Positions 63,584 to 64,000 of a stretch of 64,000 nt of DNA are shown here, one piece after another. This stretch comes from Sphingobacterium sp. R2. Its GTDB lineage: Bacteria > Bacteroidota > Bacteroidia > Sphingobacteriales > Sphingobacteriaceae. Both the position numbers and the translations under genes were made by a program. The notes below the pieces were generated by a model. That model saw only the letters and a program-made list of their open reading frames with translations, had not been told where the DNA came from and searched no databases. The number at the start of each line of letters is the position of its first letter. Within the stretch, counting starts at the first letter, position 1. Location: assembly GCF_040760075.1 (NCBI RefSeq), contig NZ_CP142884.1:2790001-2854000 (forward strand), in the 5' to 3' direction.

Positions 63584-64000
63584 ATGAATCAAGGACCAGT
63601 TGTACATCAGCGTTGGCTACAAGCTATTAAAGAGTTTAACGATACTTCTGCTTATGAGGAATTGTATCGCTATTGCTGGAAAGATCTTTATCAGCACGCT
63701 GCCCGTCGGATCCTAGACCGACAGGATGTGGAGGATATTCTACAGGAGCTGTTTGTCCAGTTTTGGGAAAGGCGGCATACAATCGACATCCAAATGAATC
63801 TCCCAGCCTATTTGAAAGGGATGCTCAAATATAAAATTATAGATTTCTTTAATTCCAATAAAGCCAAAGACAGATTGTTGGAGCACTGGAGTAAACATAT
63901 ATTCGACTATGTGCAGCAACATCCAGAGGATCTCAATACGTATTTAGCCCTTGAGAAGTTGTTGGAGGAAGAGCTGGAAAATATGCCACAGAATATGCGG
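63584..64000 (+). CDS. ECF RNA polymerase sigma factor, 3' end outside window
   Basis: 139 codons from the ATG to the window edge with no stop. Region 2 is visible as SAYEELYRYCWKDLYQHAARRILDRQDVEDILQELFVQFWER, followed by the linker and start of region 4 (LALEKLLEEELENMPQNMR). It belongs to the Bacteroidota FecI/RpoE-like sigma group whose genes usually precede a FecR anti-sigma and a SusC/D pair; that would lie beyond the window. Confidence 0.9.
   Translation, partial: MNQGPVVHQRWLQAIKEFNDTSAYEELYRYCWKDLYQHAARRILDRQDVEDILQELFVQFWERRHTIDIQMNLPAYLKGMLKYKIIDFFNSNKAKDRLLEHWSKHIFDYVQQHPEDLNTYLALEKLLEEELENMPQNMR

Overview
The window comes from a Bacteroidota chromosome, most likely Sphingobacterium or a close relative (Sphingobacteriaceae). 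The evidence is two SusC/SusD outer-membrane pairs, a giant hybrid two-component regulator, many lipoproteins with Cys-Lys-Lys type lipoboxes, moderately AT-rich intergenic DNA, and promoters matching the Bacteroidota pattern TTTG / TAnnTTTG. The genus is an inference; the phylum is secure. I saw no prophage, insertion sequence, CRISPR array or rRNA operon.

Bases 1-14.5 kb hold an alpha-glucan (starch/maltodextrin) utilisation locus read in one direction: a GH13 alpha-amylase cut by the window edge, SusC, SusD, a SusE-like binding lipoprotein, a SusA-like GH13 enzyme, beta-phosphoglucomutase, a GH65 maltose phosphorylase and an MFS sugar importer. Together they bind starch at the surface, import maltodextrins, hydrolyse them to maltose, and phosphorolyse maltose to glucose and beta-glucose-1-phosphate, which becomes glucose-6-phosphate. 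At 14.7-23.7 kb a hybrid two-component regulator (minus strand) faces a second SusC/SusD pair that has no enzymes beside it. A tRNA-Pro(GGG) follows.

Bases 24.4-32.2 kb carry small minus-strand genes (J-domain/KTSC, VF530, FMN reductase), an ECF sigma factor with a membrane partner and a DUF4097-like protein, then nicotinate phosphoribosyltransferase with a methyltransferase, and a Trp/Tyr-rich lipoprotein. From 32.5 kb come an Mla-type lipid transport operon (permease, ATPase, MCE protein), a pseudouridine synthase, small membrane proteins, and a frameshifted S9-peptidase-like lipoprotein gene directly upstream of a histidine kinase/response regulator pair. Then follow housekeeping genes greA, HIT, dedA, ppa, a CNNM/CorC protein and rsmE.

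At 46-54 kb lies what looks like a metal-responsive region: a DUF3299-like protein, a His-rich MacB/FtsX-type permease and its ATPase, all minus strand, controlled from a promoter overlapped by a perfect 54-bp palindrome. Across the intergenic region is a TonB-dependent receptor with a beta-helix lipoprotein and a small lipoprotein. The last part (54-64 kb) has a transglutaminase-like protein, a Cys-containing lipoprotein, dnaX, rlmB, a long-chain acyl-CoA ligase, a DEAD-box RNA helicase, and the start of an ECF sigma factor that runs off the window.

The observations most worth checking are a run of ten A in dnaX placed where slippage would make a short gamma-like subunit, the 54-bp palindromic operator with its zinc-type ABC cassette, and the S9 gene that has both a G7 frameshift and replaced catalytic Ser and His.
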